Below, one piece after another: positions 16,170-24,740 of a stretch of 64,000 nt of DNA (position 1 is the first letter of the stretch; each line of letters opens with the position of its first letter). The notes under the pieces were generated by a model. The model did not search any database and was not told where the DNA came from. It saw nothing but the letters and a program-made list of their open reading frames with translations. Source of the DNA: Lihuaxuella thermophila (GTDB taxonomy: Bacteria > Bacillota > Bacilli > Thermoactinomycetales > Thermoactinomycetaceae); NCBI RefSeq assembly GCF_900110165.1, contig NZ_FOCQ01000005.1:186001-250000 (forward strand). Reading direction: 5' to 3'. Position numbers and translations under genes: made by a program.

Positions 16170-16223
16170 AGAAAAAAACAAAACCAACCCCAGCGTGTTC
16201 ACACTTTTTTAACGTTGGGGTTG
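16170..16223. terminator. Bidirectional terminator
   Basis: CAACCCCAGCG pairs with CGTTGGGGTTG (16185-16195 with 16213-16223, one wobble). The minus side has a long T-rich tail (16170-16184), so it mainly ends the leftward DUF1885 gene and can also end the peptide operon. Confidence 0.65.
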
Positions 16224-16256
16224 TTCCTTTTGAAAAAGGTTCCTTTCCGCGGGGAC

Positions 16257-16679
16257 CTATTTGCCTTTCCGTTCGTTAAAGTACATGATCCGCCCATTGA
16301 ATAAATGCAATTCCGCTTTCAGCTGTTTGGCCAAAAACTTGGAAAATTCGTTGGCCTTGGCTTTGTCGCCATGGGTGGCATTGTCCGGCAGGACGATTTG
16401 AATATAATGAGTTCCCGTCTCTGTTTCTTGACCGGTGCCAATCATCAAATAATAGTACTTGGCGGGGTTTTTTCCGGTTAATAACAGGTAACGGATCCCG
16501 TCTTGTTCCCGCTCTTCCATCTCATACGGGAAGGCGGCGGCTTGATAGTCCCAGCTTAACTGCTGTCCGGTCAGAGATGTCATCTCCTGGTAAAACTTCA
16601 GCAGGTTTTTGGTATCTTCCAGGCTGATTTCGTTCTGTTTCGAACCTTCCACCAACTTTATGTATGCGCTTTTACTCAA
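16257..16679 (-). CDS. DUF1885 family protein
   Basis: A protein of about 140 residues. GAGGAGGATT lies six bases before a TTG at 16679, giving MSKSAYIKLVEGSKQ; the frame is open further upstream but without a ribosome site. Landmarks are FPYEMEEREQDGIRYLLLTGKNP, YYYLMIGTGQ and ELHLFNGRIMYFNERK. The pattern fits the small DUF1885 proteins of Bacillaceae, whose function is unknown. No export or membrane signals are present. It is divergent from the GAF-domain gene. Confidence 0.72.
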   Translation of the reverse strand: MSKSAYIKLVEGSKQNEISLEDTKNLLKFYQEMTSLTGQQLSWDYQAAAFPYEMEEREQDGIRYLLLTGKNPAKYYYLMIGTGQETETGTHYIQIVLPDNATHGDKAKANEFSKFLAKQLKAELHLFNGRIMYFNERKGK

Positions 16680-16910
16680 GGTAATCCTCCTCATACCCAG
16701 CATCAAAGCATCCAACATCATCTTAGCATGGGAATGAATCTCTAGGCAAATGACGGATAGGGAAGATTCAGCATGGTGAGCTTCGCTCGGACCCATCCGG
16801 CAGAGGAAAAAGCGCAGCATGAAGTTGAAATACTCAAAATTTTGATTGTAGTTTTTCTCTCGCTATGTTAAACTTTCTGTACTTTATATGTGATGATGGA
16901 GGAATTTCCG

Positions 16911-17351
16911 ATGCGCAAAGCGGATCTTCTGGATGAGTTACGCTCTGAGATTGGCGTCGTATCAGACAAAAGCGCCGGCGAAATCGGGAGATTATATCGA
17001 TTTGTTTGTGATATACTAGTGGAAAAAGTGGCCGTTTATCAAAGTGTAAGCATTTACCTCACCCATTCCGCCACATTTCAGTGCGAATATCACAGAGGCC
17101 ATCGGCTGTTGCCGGATGAGGTCCCGTTTGGAGAAGGCTTATTCAGCCTTGCGGCCGTTCGCGGCGGGATCGTACGCGAAAAGATCGGAACGAGGACGGA
17201 AGTGTTTGTCCCGTTTTATCGGGGGCACCACTTGGTGGGTGAATTAGTGGTGATCAGCGCTCCCGGGGGGATGATTGACGATGAGGATGTCACCCTTTTC
17301 TGCGAGTTGGCTTCCCTGTTTGAAAGCAAAGTAAAAGAATGTAATTCATAA
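16911..17351 (+). CDS. GAF-domain protein
   Basis: A 146-residue protein. GGAGGAATTTCCG before the ATG at 16911 fixes the start. Almost the whole length is one GAF domain: an N-terminal helix (DLLDELRSEIGVVSDKS), central strands (VYQSVSIYLTHSATFQCEYHRG), then PFGEGLFSLAAVRGGIVRE, TEVFVPFYRGHHLVGELVVIS and a C-terminal helix. The only cysteines are Cys40 within the N-terminal helix region, Cys63, Cys131 and Cys144, and they do not form the active-site pattern of free methionine sulfoxide reductase, so a small-ligand sensor is more likely. No output domain is fused. The ligand is unknown. Confidence 0.72.
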   Translation: MRKADLLDELRSEIGVVSDKSAGEIGRLYRFVCDILVEKVAVYQSVSIYLTHSATFQCEYHRGHRLLPDEVPFGEGLFSLAAVRGGIVREKIGTRTEVFVPFYRGHHLVGELVVISAPGGMIDDEDVTLFCELASLFESKVKECNS

Positions 17352-17503
17352 ATTTGATTATGATGTTTGAAGGGAAGCAGATCAGGGTATTAATGTTATA
17401 CTTGATCAAATTTTTGACGGCTTGTATAAATGAAGTATTTTTTTCTGTTAGAATCTCATTCTAAGGAAAAAAGTCTTCTAAATTAAAGTGAGGAGGAGAT
17501 ACC

Positions 17504-17806
17504 GTGAGCCTATATGATCGCCTGTATGACGAATCCGAAAAGGCCAAAGTACGATTTGTCGGCTTTATTTCCGAACATGGCCGCTACGATTTTGGAATTG
17601 TATACACCCACATGTTCTTCGGGAAACCGCTTGTGGTTTGTATGCAAACAGGACGCTCCTCGTTACTTTCTTTAGAAGATGCCGATAACCTGGAGTACTT
17701 ACAAAAAATCTTCAATCTGAAGTCGAAGGAAGTGGCGGAGGAAATATCGATCTTCTTTAAAAATAATCTTCCTCCGTTAACCATGGAGGCCGAAGCGGAG
17801 CATTGA
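17504..17806 (+). CDS. DUF3055 family protein
   Basis: A 100-residue protein. The start follows GAGGAGGAGATACC. The strongly conserved centre RFVGFISEHGRYDFGIVYT and MFFGKPLVVCMQTGRSSLLS matches the DUF3055 family of Bacillales cytoplasmic proteins of unknown function. The C-terminus ELEYLQKIF-like helix, then SIFFKNNLPPL, is also typical. It is a single-gene unit between the GAF gene and the SR1P gene. Confidence 0.82.
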   Translation: MSLYDRLYDESEKAKVRFVGFISEHGRYDFGIVYTHMFFGKPLVVCMQTGRSSLLSLEDADNLEYLQKIFNLKSKEVAEEISIFFKNNLPPLTMEAEAEH

Positions 17807-17971
17807 GCTTTGCGGTGAGCCGCAAATCCTGGATCATCCGGAAACCTGGCGAATTGATATCGCCAGGTATTTTTTATTTTATGGGATGTGACGTTGAAGA
17901 TTCGTGTACTTCCGTGAATTGGAGGGAACCCCTTTTTATTTTTGCTATTTAAGCATATTATTTGACGATGA

Positions 17972-18000
17972 TTGACATAAATAGTATAACATAATATACT
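17972..18000 (+). promoter_or_regulatory. Consensus sigma-A promoter of the SR1P gene
   Basis: TTGACA (17972-17977) and TATACT (17995-18000) are spaced exactly 17 bases. The predicted transcription start is near 18007, leaving a leader of about 60 bases. Confidence 0.85.
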
Positions 18001-18002
18001 AT
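17981..18002. promoter_or_regulatory. Operator-like inverted repeat over the -10 element
   Basis: ATAGTATA and TATACTAT are perfect 8-base arms separated by six bases, filling the spacer and -10 box. In B. subtilis the equivalent SR1 gene is repressed by CcpN; whether this repeat is such a site is unknown. Confidence 0.55.
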
Positions 18003-18015
18003 TAATACATCATAA

Positions 18016-18029
18016 TAAGAGCGCTTACA
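18016..18029. promoter_or_regulatory. cre-like site downstream of the SR1P promoter
   Basis: TAAGAGCGCTTACA matches 12 of 14 positions of the CcpA consensus, including the central CG. It lies about 10-20 bases past the predicted start point, a position that blocks transcription. Confidence 0.45.
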
Positions 18030-18069
18030 AAAGCACGGATTCATCTGTTTATCCAGTGGAGGGGTTCGG

Positions 18070-18192
18070 ATGGAAGCGATCATTTGCCAAACCTGTGATG
18101 AAGTGATCACTTATGTAGAATCGGAAAAAGTGGGAACTCTTTACGGGAAATGTACGGGCTGTGAGAAGCATGACCACAATACGGAACAATAA
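18070..18192 (+). CDS. SR1P-like small protein (GapA-associated)
   Basis: A 40-residue protein starting MEAIICQTCDEVI, with KVGTLYGKCTGC following. It carries two CxxC pairs (CQTC, CTGC). This is the pattern of SR1P, the short protein encoded on the dual-function regulatory RNA SR1 of Bacillus, which binds the glycolytic enzyme GapA and aids RNase J1. GGAGGGG lies five bases before the ATG. It is driven by a near-perfect promoter with operator-like elements, as expected for a tightly controlled RNA. Whether the RNA also acts by base pairing cannot be read here. Confidence 0.8.
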   Translation: MEAIICQTCDEVITYVESEKVGTLYGKCTGCEKHDHNTEQ

Positions 18193-18201
18193 AATAGCCA
18201 T

Positions 18202-18240
18202 AAAAAACGAACATCAGCCACCGCGCAAGCGGTGGCTGAT
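18202..18240. terminator. Shared terminator between the SR1P gene and the decarboxylase gene
   Basis: A 12-base-pair perfect stem (ATCAGCCACCGC with its complement) has a GCAA tetraloop. On the minus strand it is followed by GTTCGTTTTTT, ending the decarboxylase gene; the SR1P RNA also ends here. Confidence 0.8.
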
Positions 18241-19698
18241 TTACTTGATGACGCGCACTGTTTGAATGGTCGGATCCTCCGTTCCCTGAACAGGCAATCC
18301 CGCCTTGATGTGCTCCTGAATATAACTGATGTTCTCAGCCGTGATTCGTTCTCCCGGAAGCAGGACAGGAATCCCTGGCGGGTAGATCATGATAAACTCG
18401 GCAATAATTTTACCGGCCGATTCGGTGAGCGGAACGGACACCGTCTCGCTGTAAAAGGCATCGCGCGGACAGAGAGCCAATTCGGGAATATCCTGCAGGC
18501 GAATCCGCACTTGGTTCGTTTGTTCGGGATTGTAGAAGTGCTTGGATAAATCTTGCAAAGCCGTGATCAAAGAATCGATGGTTTCTGCTGTATCCCCGGG
18601 TGTAACCAGACAGAGAATGTTGTACAGATCGCTTAATTCCACTTCAATATTATGATGCTCGCGCAGCCATTTTTCCGCATCATGCCCGTTGATCCCCAAA
18701 TGCTTCAGATGAATCAGCAGTTTGGTCTCATCCAGATCATACAGGGCATCGCTACCCAGCCACTCTCTTCCGATGCAGAGAAGGCCCGGGATTTCGTTGA
18801 TATGCCGGCGCGCGTAATCAGCCAATTGCAGCGTGCGTTCGATGATCTCGCGGCCATGGATGGCCAGGTATCGCCGGGCCGTATCCAAAGAAGCGAGCAG
18901 CAGATAAGAAGTGGAGGTGGTGGTCAACATACTGATGATCGATTGCACCCGGCGTGGGTTGACCAATCCGCTCCGCACGTTGAGAATCGAGCTTTGTGTC
19001 AACGATCCGCCCAGTTTATGAACGCTGGTCGCAGCCATATCGGCGCCCGCCTGCATCGCGGACATGGGGAGGCGTTCATGGAAATGGGTGAGCACACCGT
19101 GTGCTTCATCCACCAGAACGGGGATTCCCCAGCGATGTACCCGTTCCACGATCTCTTTTAAGTTTCCGGCAACACCATAGTAAGTGGGATTGATCAGCAG
19201 GACTGCTTTGGTATCCGGATGCTGTCGGAGCGCCTTTTCCACTTCGCAAGCGGTCACACCGTGGGCGATGCCCAATTTTTCATCCATTTCGGGATGGACG
19301 AATACAGGCCGTCCTCCGGCGAGAATGACCGCGGAAAGAACCGACTTATGCACATTGCGCGGGACAATGATTTTATCTCCCGGATGAATTACCGACATGA
19401 CCATGGTCATAATCGCTCCGCTCGTACCCTGAACAGAGAAAAAGGTATAGTCCGCACCAAAGGCTTCAGCGGCCAATTCTTGCGCTTCATGGATCACACC
19501 GTGGGGATGGTGCAGGTCATCCAGCGGTTCGATGTTTATCAAATCAATGGACAAGGCATTACGACCGATGAAGTCGCGAAATTCCGGATCCATGCCTTGC
19601 CCTTTTTTGTGTCCGGGTATATGAAATTGAACGGGATTTCTGTTGGCATGTTCTTTCAGTTTCGTGAACAGCGGCGTGCGATGTTGTCTGTCATTCAT
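18241..19698 (-). CDS. Orn/Lys/Arg decarboxylase, SpeA/YaaO type
   Basis: A 485-residue PLP-dependent enzyme of the group III decarboxylase fold. N-terminal FHIPGHKKGQG, FFSVQGTSGAIMTM, LVDEAHGVLTHFH and the Schiff-base lysine in TSVHKLGGSLTQ (about residue 228) are all present. The C-terminal domain (from about residue 365) ends with LPGERIT, the typical tail. It makes a diamine or agmatine from arginine, lysine or ornithine for polyamine synthesis. B. subtilis speA is the closest well-studied type, but substrate preference is not certain. Single-gene unit. Confidence 0.88.
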   Translation of the reverse strand: MNDRQHRTPLFTKLKEHANRNPVQFHIPGHKKGQGMDPEFRDFIGRNALSIDLINIEPLDDLHHPHGVIHEAQELAAEAFGADYTFFSVQGTSGAIMTMVMSVIHPGDKIIVPRNVHKSVLSAVILAGGRPVFVHPEMDEKLGIAHGVTACEVEKALRQHPDTKAVLLINPTYYGVAGNLKEIVERVHRWGIPVLVDEAHGVLTHFHERLPMSAMQAGADMAATSVHKLGGSLTQSSILNVRSGLVNPRRVQSIISMLTTTSTSYLLLASLDTARRYLAIHGREIIERTLQLADYARRHINEIPGLLCIGREWLGSDALYDLDETKLLIHLKHLGINGHDAEKWLREHHNIEVELSDLYNILCLVTPGDTAETIDSLITALQDLSKHFYNPEQTNQVRIRLQDIPELALCPRDAFYSETVSVPLTESAGKIIAEFIMIYPPGIPVLLPGERITAENISYIQEHIKAGLPVQGTEDPTIQTVRVIK

Positions 19699-19827
19699 AG
19701 GTTCCGCCTGCCTTTTTGATTAATATGCACGACGGATAGTATAACAAAAACCATCCCGGAACAAAAGAAAAAATTCGTTGCAAAAATATGCAACGAATTC
19801 AACGATGATCCGCCCCAAGCGGGGAGG

Positions 19828-20454
19828 CTATGACAGGGCCAGTTTGTAGAGGGGCTGCAACCGCTCGAAAGTGGTTTCGATTTGTTTGACCAGCTCTTCT
19901 CCATTCATCTGTGTGGCCGATTGACGCGGAATCAGCATGCCGCACAAAAACTCGGCCTGCTTCACTTTTTCCAAACGGTTCAACATTTTCAGCACGTGTT
20001 CCGGTTCCATTTCTTTTTTCAACGTTACATCCGGTTTGGTGTGATCGTGGGAGATGTAATAGTTGTCGGGAATGGTCGGCCAGACTTCATCCAGTTGTTC
20101 ACGCAGGTTTCTGGCAAACTACGCCTTTTTATCACACTCGTATATGAGAGCAAACCAGATAAACAGATGGAGATCGCGGATTCCAAATTGAAAATGAGGG
20201 AGTGATTTGTATCCGCGCCTGCTGGTGGACCAAGCGACCCAGGTCTCCTCAGGCGGGTTGACGGTGCGGCGCGCGTGTTTCGCGATATGTACGGCCACCG
20301 GTTCCCCGACCAGCATGGATAAGTAAGGCGCGATTTGCTCCCCGATCATTTCGAACTTGGGGCGGATTTGCCTTTTCAGAGCATACATGCGGGGCTCAAG
20401 CCCATCAATATTAAAAACTTCGAAATCATTTTCGATAAAATTCGGAGATCGCAT
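19828..20454 (-). pseudogene. DUF1054 (YktB-like) gene interrupted by an in-frame amber codon
   Basis: The frame reads MRSPNFIENDFEVFNIDGLEPRM at the start. It continues HVAKHARRTVNPPEETWVAW and IWFALIYECDKKA, then hits TAG at 20119-20121. It then goes on in the same frame as FARNLREQLDEVWPTIPDNY, HDHTKP and LKKEMEP, to a normal stop at 19828. Together this gives a full-length DUF1054 protein of about 208 residues. There is no frameshift: one base change (for example CAG, GAG or AAG to TAG) explains it. It is either a recent pseudogene, a sequencing error or a readthrough site. The open frame extends to 20505, but homology starts near 20454. Confidence 0.82.
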
Positions 20455-20499
20455 GAATAGGGTCACCATCCAATCGATGTCATCCATTTTTTCATATCT

Positions 20500-20848
20500 T
20501 ACCATAATGAAAACGAAAGCCCAAAAAATCTATGAAGCTCAATGTTGTGATTTTTAATTTTATATAACAAATACCGTTACGCTTTCATCTCGTGAGCGTA
20601 AAATAATCACAACTAAACCTTTCCATGAGCCGATCATGATCGGGATTCAAAACAGTGACATTTTGCTCTTCCAATGAAGTGAGAAATACTCTTCGGAACA
20701 AAACAAATTCGGGGATTTTATCTCCTTGTGACAGGTTTAATTCTTTTCATAAGGGGGCATGCTGTAGCCATAGCAGAAAAGTTTTCCAGATGTGGTCGGT
20801 GGGGACGCGAATACCGATTTTGCATCAGAAAAGGGGTGCAGTGGTACC
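20500..20848. other. Intergenic region with a palindrome
   Basis: No gene is supported. It contains the perfect 14-base palindrome CCGATCATGATCGG (20630-20643) and an ACGCT/AGCGT hairpin near 20579-20598. The promoter of the DUF1054 gene should lie at the left end. Confidence 0.35.
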
Positions 20849-21040
20849 GTGGAAGATGTAATCAAAGCCTACAAATGCCGCGATCCTGAGGAACGCATAC
20901 CGGTGCTCAGATTGGAGCTGGATTACGAGCTGGCTCTCCTTCATGAGGCCATGATGGAAAACAGTACCCATAAAATCGATCAATGCAAAGCGCGGCTGGA
21001 AGAATTGCGAAAAGAAATGCTAATGTTGGAAGCTCTTTGA
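20849..21040 (+). CDS. Small coiled-coil hypothetical protein
   Basis: About 63 residues from a GTG start; the nearest ribosome site (AAGGGG) is 13 bases away, so the start is uncertain. The sequence is almost all helix with heptad spacing of Leu and Met (VLRLELDYELALLHEAMM, then RLEELRKEMLMLEAL). It is similar in size and shape to Spo0E-like phosphatases, but the SQELD signature is missing. It could also be the C-terminal part of a lost gene. A strong terminator follows at 21093, which supports a real transcription unit. Confidence 0.5.
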   Translation: MEDVIKAYKCRDPEERIPVLRLELDYELALLHEAMMENSTHKIDQCKARLEELRKEMLMLEAL

Positions 21041-21092
21041 ACAATTCCGTCTATTTGCTTAAGAAAGGAAAAGTAGAAGACTTTGTCGAAGG

Positions 21093-21140
21093 TGTAACCT
21101 GTGTCTCGGGGTAAAAAGACACAGGTTACATTATTTTTTT
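21093..21140 (+). terminator. Strong terminator before pepA
   Basis: A 14-base-pair perfect stem TGTAACCTGTGTCT with its complement (21093-21106 with 21117-21130) is followed by a run of seven T residues. Confidence 0.85.
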
Positions 21141-21190
21141 AGAGAAAGAGCTGTATAGATAGAGAGAAGATCAAGCGGGGAGGCAAAGCT

Positions 21191-22681
21191 ATGGAGTGGA
21201 AAATTACAAAAGAACCGCTGGAATCACTGGCTACCGATGCGATTATCGTGTTTCATTCCCAAGGGGGCGAATCTGTTCAAGGGTATGCTCGTAAGGTAGA
21301 CAAAGCACTCGACTATCGGATCTCAAGCTTAATTTCTGAAGGGGAAATCACCGGGGAACTGGGTGAAATAACTATTCTGCATAACTGGGGAAAAATTCCT
21401 TCCGGACGTGTCATCATTTCCGGACTGGGCAAAGAAGACAGGGCAGATCTCGGAAGATTAAAACACGCCGTGGCCGTTGCGGCGCGGAAAGCGCAAAAAC
21501 TGGGATTAAAACAGCTTGGGCTTGGATGTCCCTCTTTTTTGATCGAAAGATATAATTCGGTCGATGTGGTCCAAGCGATCGTGGAAGGTGTGGAGCTGGG
21601 AACATACCAACACCAATCATATAAGTCGGAACAAAAGAAAAAAGAGATCGAAACCGTATGGCTTTTTGTGGAATCGATTTCTGAATCCGCCGTTCAAGCG
21701 GGAATCGAACGGGGTCAAGTATTTGCGAGAGCGACCAATTTTGCCCGATTCTTAGTACATGAGCCGGGAAACTATCTCACTCCGGAAAAGTTAGCCTTCC
21801 ACGCCAAACGGATCGCGGAGAAACGCGAATTATCCATTGACATTTTAACGAAAGAGCAGTTAGTGGAGCAAGGCATGCATGCTCTTCTCGCCGTTTCCGG
21901 AGGCAGTGCGAATCCGCCGCGCATGATTGTCCTCTCTTATCAGGGGGCACCGGAAAGCCGGGAAATTCTCGGACTGGTCGGAAAAGGGGTCACCTTCGAC
22001 AGCGGCGGTTTGCAGATCAAACCCAGCTCCAGCATGAATGGGATGAAAGGCGATATGGCTGGAGCGGCTGCGGTGCTCGGGGCGATGGATGCGATCGGCA
22101 AACTGAAGCCGCATTGCAATGTCCTTGCTGTCATTCCCGCGTGTGAAAACATGACAGGGGATCACGCCTATCGTCCCGGAGATGTTATCCGGACCTACAG
22201 CGGAAAAACGATTGAGGTGCATCATACAGACGCTGAGGGGCGGATTGTGTTGGCAGATGCCATTGCCTATGCAAAACGTCTCGGGGCAACGAAATTGGTC
22301 GATGTGGCTACTCTGACAGGAGCGGTTATTGTGGCATTGGGATATGAAGCCAGCGGTTTGATGACCAATCATGAAGCCTGGGGCAACGAGGTGAAAACGG
22401 CAGCCCGCATTGTCGGCGAACGTGTGTGGGAACTCCCTATGTTTGACGAGTATGAGGAATATGTGAAAAGCGAAATCGCAGATGTAAAGAACGACGCCGG
22501 GGCACCGGCCGGATCCATCCAGGGAGGAATGTTCCTCAAGCATTTCGCCGGTGATACCCCCTGGGTTCACCTGGATATTGCGGGGACGGCGGAATCCAAA
22601 AAAGAACACGGCATTCACCTGAAAGGCGCGACAGGGGCAATGGTCAGAACCCTTGTACAACTGGCCATCCGTTTTGCCTGA
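21191..22681 (+). CDS. pepA: Leucyl aminopeptidase, M17 family
   Basis: A 496-residue cytosolic dinuclear-metal aminopeptidase. The N-terminal macro-like domain (1-165) is followed by the catalytic domain with VGKGVTFDSGGLQIKP (metal ligand Asp and catalytic Lys), MKGDMAGAAAV and the signature HTDAEGRIVLADA near residue 340. It removes N-terminal residues, preferring leucine, in peptide turnover. GGGGAGG lies before the ATG. The HesB-like gene starts about 40 bases later, so they may be co-transcribed. Confidence 0.96.
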   Translation: MEWKITKEPLESLATDAIIVFHSQGGESVQGYARKVDKALDYRISSLISEGEITGELGEITILHNWGKIPSGRVIISGLGKEDRADLGRLKHAVAVAARKAQKLGLKQLGLGCPSFLIERYNSVDVVQAIVEGVELGTYQHQSYKSEQKKKEIETVWLFVESISESAVQAGIERGQVFARATNFARFLVHEPGNYLTPEKLAFHAKRIAEKRELSIDILTKEQLVEQGMHALLAVSGGSANPPRMIVLSYQGAPESREILGLVGKGVTFDSGGLQIKPSSSMNGMKGDMAGAAAVLGAMDAIGKLKPHCNVLAVIPACENMTGDHAYRPGDVIRTYSGKTIEVHHTDAEGRIVLADAIAYAKRLGATKLVDVATLTGAVIVALGYEASGLMTNHEAWGNEVKTAARIVGERVWELPMFDEYEEYVKSEIADVKNDAGAPAGSIQGGMFLKHFAGDTPWVHLDIAGTAESKKEHGIHLKGATGAMVRTLVQLAIRFA

Positions 22682-22723
22682 CAGGAAGTGACCGGATCAC
22701 GCCGGAATATGGAGGTCAGTTCG

Positions 22724-23035
22724 TTGGAGGTATATGTAACCGCGGAAGCAAAGAGAGTGCTGCTCAAGAAAAAACCGGATTCCGAAGCCGTTCTGAGAGT
22801 GGCGTCGATGGATGAAGGCTGTGGTTGCAGTGCTGATGTTTGGTTCGAAATGAATTGGGATCTTCCTCAGGAGACGGATGTGCGATTTCCTGCGGGGGAA
22901 GGTCTGATCGTTGCCGTAGATCCCCGCAGTATCCCTGCATTTGCTCCGGAAGTGATCGTTGATTATGAAAAAGAGCGGGGAACCTTCGTCTTAAAAAACA
23001 AAAATCAAATCTTCTTAAACCATATTTATATTTGA
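22724..23035 (+). CDS. HesB/IscA-like iron-sulfur family protein
   Basis: A protein of about 103 residues from a TTG at 22724, with GGAGGT seven bases upstream; the open frame upstream lacks such a site. It begins LEVYVTAEAKRVLLKKK and contains DEGCGCSADVWFEM and GLIVAVDPRSIPAFAPEVIVDYE. The overall pattern is that of the HesB/IscA domain as found in YqkB-type Bacillus proteins. The C-terminal CxC pair of true A-type carriers is absent; cysteines sit in CGC near residue 32. A role in iron-sulfur handling is inferred from family only. Confidence 0.72.
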   Translation: MEVYVTAEAKRVLLKKKPDSEAVLRVASMDEGCGCSADVWFEMNWDLPQETDVRFPAGEGLIVAVDPRSIPAFAPEVIVDYEKERGTFVLKNKNQIFLNHIYI

Positions 23036-23048
23036 ACGGGGGAGAGCC

Positions 23049-23777
23049 ATGGCTCAAACACAGATATGTGCCCACCGCGGATGCTCGGCCGTTGCTCCCG
23101 AAAACACTTTGGCGGCTTTTCAAATGGCCATCGAGTCCGGCGCGGATGGGATTGAGTTGGACGTCCATCTGACACGGGATGGGGAGATTGTGGTCCTTCA
23201 CGATGAAACGGTGGACCGAACCAGCGACGGCACGGGTTGGGTCAAGGATCTGGAGCTGTCTGAGATCAAACGATTGGACAGCGGGCGATGGTTTTCGGAG
23301 AAGTACAGGGGGGAGACCATTCCCACTTTATCGGAAGTGCTGGAGCTGGTCAGGGAGACAAACCTGTGGATCAATATCGAGCTGAAGAACAATATCGTCA
23401 TTTATCCGCGGATGGAAGAGCTTGTGGTTGAAGCGGTCGAACGATATGGTTTACAGGACCGTGTCATTCTCTCCTCTTTTAATCATCATAGCCTGCGCCA
23501 TTTAAAGCTTTACCGCCCGGGGCTGGAGCTGGCGGCTCTCTTCGGGGCCGGCTTGTATGAGCCATGGGTTTACGCCGAGCATTTGGGAGTGGATGCAATC
23601 CATCCTTATTATCCGGCTGTGACGGATGAGATGATTGCCGGGTGCCATGCCCGGGGAATCCGGGTACGGCCATACACCGTTGATGACCGGAAGCAGATGG
23701 AGAGGCTGATCTCAGCAAACGCCGATGCCATTATCACAAACTTTCCTCATCGCTTAAGAGAGCTGGTTGGTCCATAG
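23049..23777 (+). CDS. Glycerophosphodiester phosphodiesterase
   Basis: A 242-residue cytoplasmic GDPD, TIM-barrel type. ICAHRGCSAVAPENT carries the catalytic His and Arg. GADGIELDVHLTRDGEIVVLHDETVDRTSDG supplies the metal-binding Glu and Asp and the second catalytic His. It hydrolyses glycerophosphodiesters to glycerol-3-phosphate and an alcohol, in lipid head-group recycling. There is no signal peptide, so it resembles UgpQ/YqiK rather than secreted GlpQ. The start has GGGGGAGAGCC upstream. Confidence 0.93.
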   Translation: MAQTQICAHRGCSAVAPENTLAAFQMAIESGADGIELDVHLTRDGEIVVLHDETVDRTSDGTGWVKDLELSEIKRLDSGRWFSEKYRGETIPTLSEVLELVRETNLWINIELKNNIVIYPRMEELVVEAVERYGLQDRVILSSFNHHSLRHLKLYRPGLELAALFGAGLYEPWVYAEHLGVDAIHPYYPAVTDEMIAGCHARGIRVRPYTVDDRKQMERLISANADAIITNFPHRLRELVGP

Positions 23778-23831
23778 ATTCCAAGTTGCGACAGATTGAA
23801 TGAAAGTGCTATGATAGATAAAGGTTCATCA

Positions 23832-23855
23832 GGCGCCCGGGAGAGGCGCTTTTTT
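23832..23855 (+). terminator. Small terminator after the GDPD gene
   Basis: GCGCC pairs with GGCGC, followed by six T residues, just ahead of the nfo ribosome site. Confidence 0.55.
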
Positions 23856-23877
23856 GTATTAACAGGAGGAGAAACAG

Positions 23878-24720
23878 ATGAAAATCGGATGTCATATAAG
23901 TGTAGCCAAGGGCTTCCACAAAGCTGCGATGCGGGCCCGAGAACTGGGGGCCGAGTCCTTTCAGGTTTTTACTAAGAATCCCCGCGGTTTGAGGCCGAAA
24001 AAAATCGATCTCGCCGATGCGGAGCGGGGAAAAGCATTTTGCGAGAAACACGGAATCACCCTGGTGGCGCATACGCCGTATATCACCAATTTATCCACTC
24101 CGAAACAGGATCTGCATGAAGTGACCATTCGGTCCATCAAAGAGGACTTGCATATTGCCGAGGCCTACGGGGCAGTCGGAGCCGTCGTTCACTGCGGCAA
24201 ACACGTCGGAGAAGGGGAAGAGTACGGAAAACGGCGAATGATCGAGACCCTGAACCGCATTCTCTCCGATTATGAAGGAACGACCAAGTTGCTGTTGGAA
24301 AATACGGCAGGCCAGGGAAGCGAGCTGGGACTGACGATCAGGGAACTGATGGAAATCAGGAGCGCCACCGATTATCCCGAACGGATCGGCTTCTGTTTTG
24401 ATACTTGTCACGGATTTGCTGCAGGGGTCTGGTCCGCGGATACGTATGAAGAGCTGTTGAAGGAAATGGAAGAGACAGGTTATCTGAATGAGCTGGTCGC
24501 GATCCATTTTAATGACAGCAAGGCCCCGTATAACAGCCGCAAAGACCGTCATGAGAAAATCGGAAAAGGGGAAATAGGTGCTGAAGCTTTGTCCCTGTTC
24601 TTGCGCGACAAACGCTTGGAAGGTTTGCCGGTCATCCTGGAAACCCCCGTGGAGGAAGAACAGGAATACGCGGACGAGATGGTGTATCTGCATGAATTGC
24701 GCTCACAGCGAGTGATTTGA
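23878..24720 (+). CDS. nfo: Endonuclease IV (AP endonuclease)
   Basis: A 280-residue trinuclear-zinc TIM-barrel enzyme that cuts DNA at abasic sites in base-excision repair. Family motifs are in order: KIGCHISVAKG, VVHCGKHVGEGEE, LLLENTAGQGSELG, IGFCFDTCHGFAAGV, IHFNDSKAPYNSRKDRHEKIGKGEIG and VILETPVEEEQEY, carrying the zinc ligands His, Glu, Asp and His. AGGAGGAG lies just before the ATG. The YlaH-like gene follows after 20 bases. Confidence 0.97.
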   Translation: MKIGCHISVAKGFHKAAMRARELGAESFQVFTKNPRGLRPKKIDLADAERGKAFCEKHGITLVAHTPYITNLSTPKQDLHEVTIRSIKEDLHIAEAYGAVGAVVHCGKHVGEGEEYGKRRMIETLNRILSDYEGTTKLLLENTAGQGSELGLTIRELMEIRSATDYPERIGFCFDTCHGFAAGVWSADTYEELLKEMEETGYLNELVAIHFNDSKAPYNSRKDRHEKIGKGEIGAEALSLFLRDKRLEGLPVILETPVEEEQEYADEMVYLHELRSQRVI

Positions 24721-24740
24721 CAGGAAAGGTGGGTTGAACA

